Assembly (NCBI GenBank): GCA_015665415.1
Contig: JADFAE010000007.1
Location: forward strand, 1 to 64,000
Reading direction: 5' to 3'
Source of the DNA: Roseobacter sp.
Lineage (GTDB): Bacteria > Pseudomonadota > Alphaproteobacteria > Rhodobacterales > Rhodobacteraceae
Length of the DNA: 64,000 bases
This document shows positions 63,810-64,000 of the stretch, one piece after another (within the stretch, counting starts at the first letter, position 1; every line of letters begins with the position of its first letter). The notes under the pieces were generated by a model that saw only the letters and a list, made by a program, of their open reading frames with translations, made no database searches and had not been told where the DNA came from. Made by a program: the position numbers and the translations under genes.

Positions 63810-64000
63810 TCACTGCGACTGCAGGCGGGTTTCCAGCTCTGAAATCCGCCGGGTCAGCTGTTCGATCTGCAAATCTGCGGCATCCCGCTCTGCCATCCGG
63901 GTATTCAGCTGTTCGATATAGATATGGGCGGTCTCCAGCTCATTGAGCATCCGCAGCAGTTTCTGCGAGACATTGACCGGAATGCCGGGGCCGGTTGGGC
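63810..64000 (-). CDS. 3' end of a gene with a C-terminal coiled coil (partial)
   Basis: The minus-strand frame enters from the window edge and stops at 63810-63812. The 63 visible codons include IPVNVSQKLLRMLNELETAH, IYIEQLNTRMAERDAADLQI and EQLTRRISELETRLQSQ, a heptad-like pattern of a long alpha-helical coiled coil. It is cut by the window edge, so the domain content and start are unseen. No family is assigned. The 264-base spacer to the permease-fusion gene contains a run of CAGATC-like repeats near 63692-63735. Confidence 0.55.
   Translation of the reverse strand, partial: PTGPGIPVNVSQKLLRMLNELETAHIYIEQLNTRMAERDAADLQIEQLTRRISELETRLQSQ

Overview
The window is GC-rich, tightly packed DNA from an alphaproteobacterium, most likely a Rhodobacterales (Roseobacter-group) member. 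It looks like most of an extrachromosomal replicon and not a chromosome segment. A RepA-type (RPA family) initiator stands divergent from parA-parB, with three 22-bp-spaced iterons and a perfect DnaA box between them and two near-identical parS-like palindromes flanking the module. It lies directly beside a dTDP-L-rhamnose operon (rmlCBDA). A RepA-type replicon linked to rmlCBDA is the hallmark of the roseobacter RepA-I 'biofilm' plasmids. No rRNA, tRNA or obvious housekeeping gene was seen.

Layout. 1-2.9 kb: a less GC-rich, eroded junction with a sulfotransferase, a possible sulfotransferase remnant, a TetR regulator and a chimeric transposase remnant. 2.9-7 kb: an RTX protein and a phage-tail-like DUF2793 protein. 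7-28.5 kb: a large polysaccharide locus. It has a GDP-colitose pathway (gmd, colC, colD, manC), five intact sulfotransferase-like genes (a sixth lies at 480-1370), a methyltransferase-glycosyltransferase fusion, a GT2 enzyme, an unknown protein, UDP-galactopyranose mutase, two galactofuranosyltransferase-like enzymes, and a KpsM/KpsT/KpsE ABC exporter. 28.6-33.1 kb: partition and replication module with origin. 33.1-38 kb: a GT4 glycosyltransferase and rmlCBDA. 38.3-50.4 kb: a near-complete type II secretion system (gspD-E-F, gspC, gspG-H-I-J-K-L-M, prepilin peptidase) with a TPR lipoprotein wedged inside. 50.5-53.4 kb: two Sel1-repeat proteins. 53.5-60.1 kb: a giant autotransporter of about 2,190 residues. 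60.4-63.5 kb: a permease fused to an FG-GAP/ASPIC-UnbV ectodomain. The 3' end of a coiled-coil gene closes the window.

Working model (inference). The locus makes and exports a capsule-like polysaccharide that could contain colitose, galactofuranose and rhamnose and be sulfated by several dedicated sulfotransferases. The T2SS, RTX protein and autotransporter would supply secreted and surface proteins. The plasmid would thus be a cell-surface and attachment replicon.

Limits. Functions are read from sequence motifs only; no database search was run. The precise sugar, the T2SS cargo, the function of the permease fusion and several start codons remain uncertain. Long ORFs antisense to the RTX, autotransporter and other GC-rich genes are treated as shadows.
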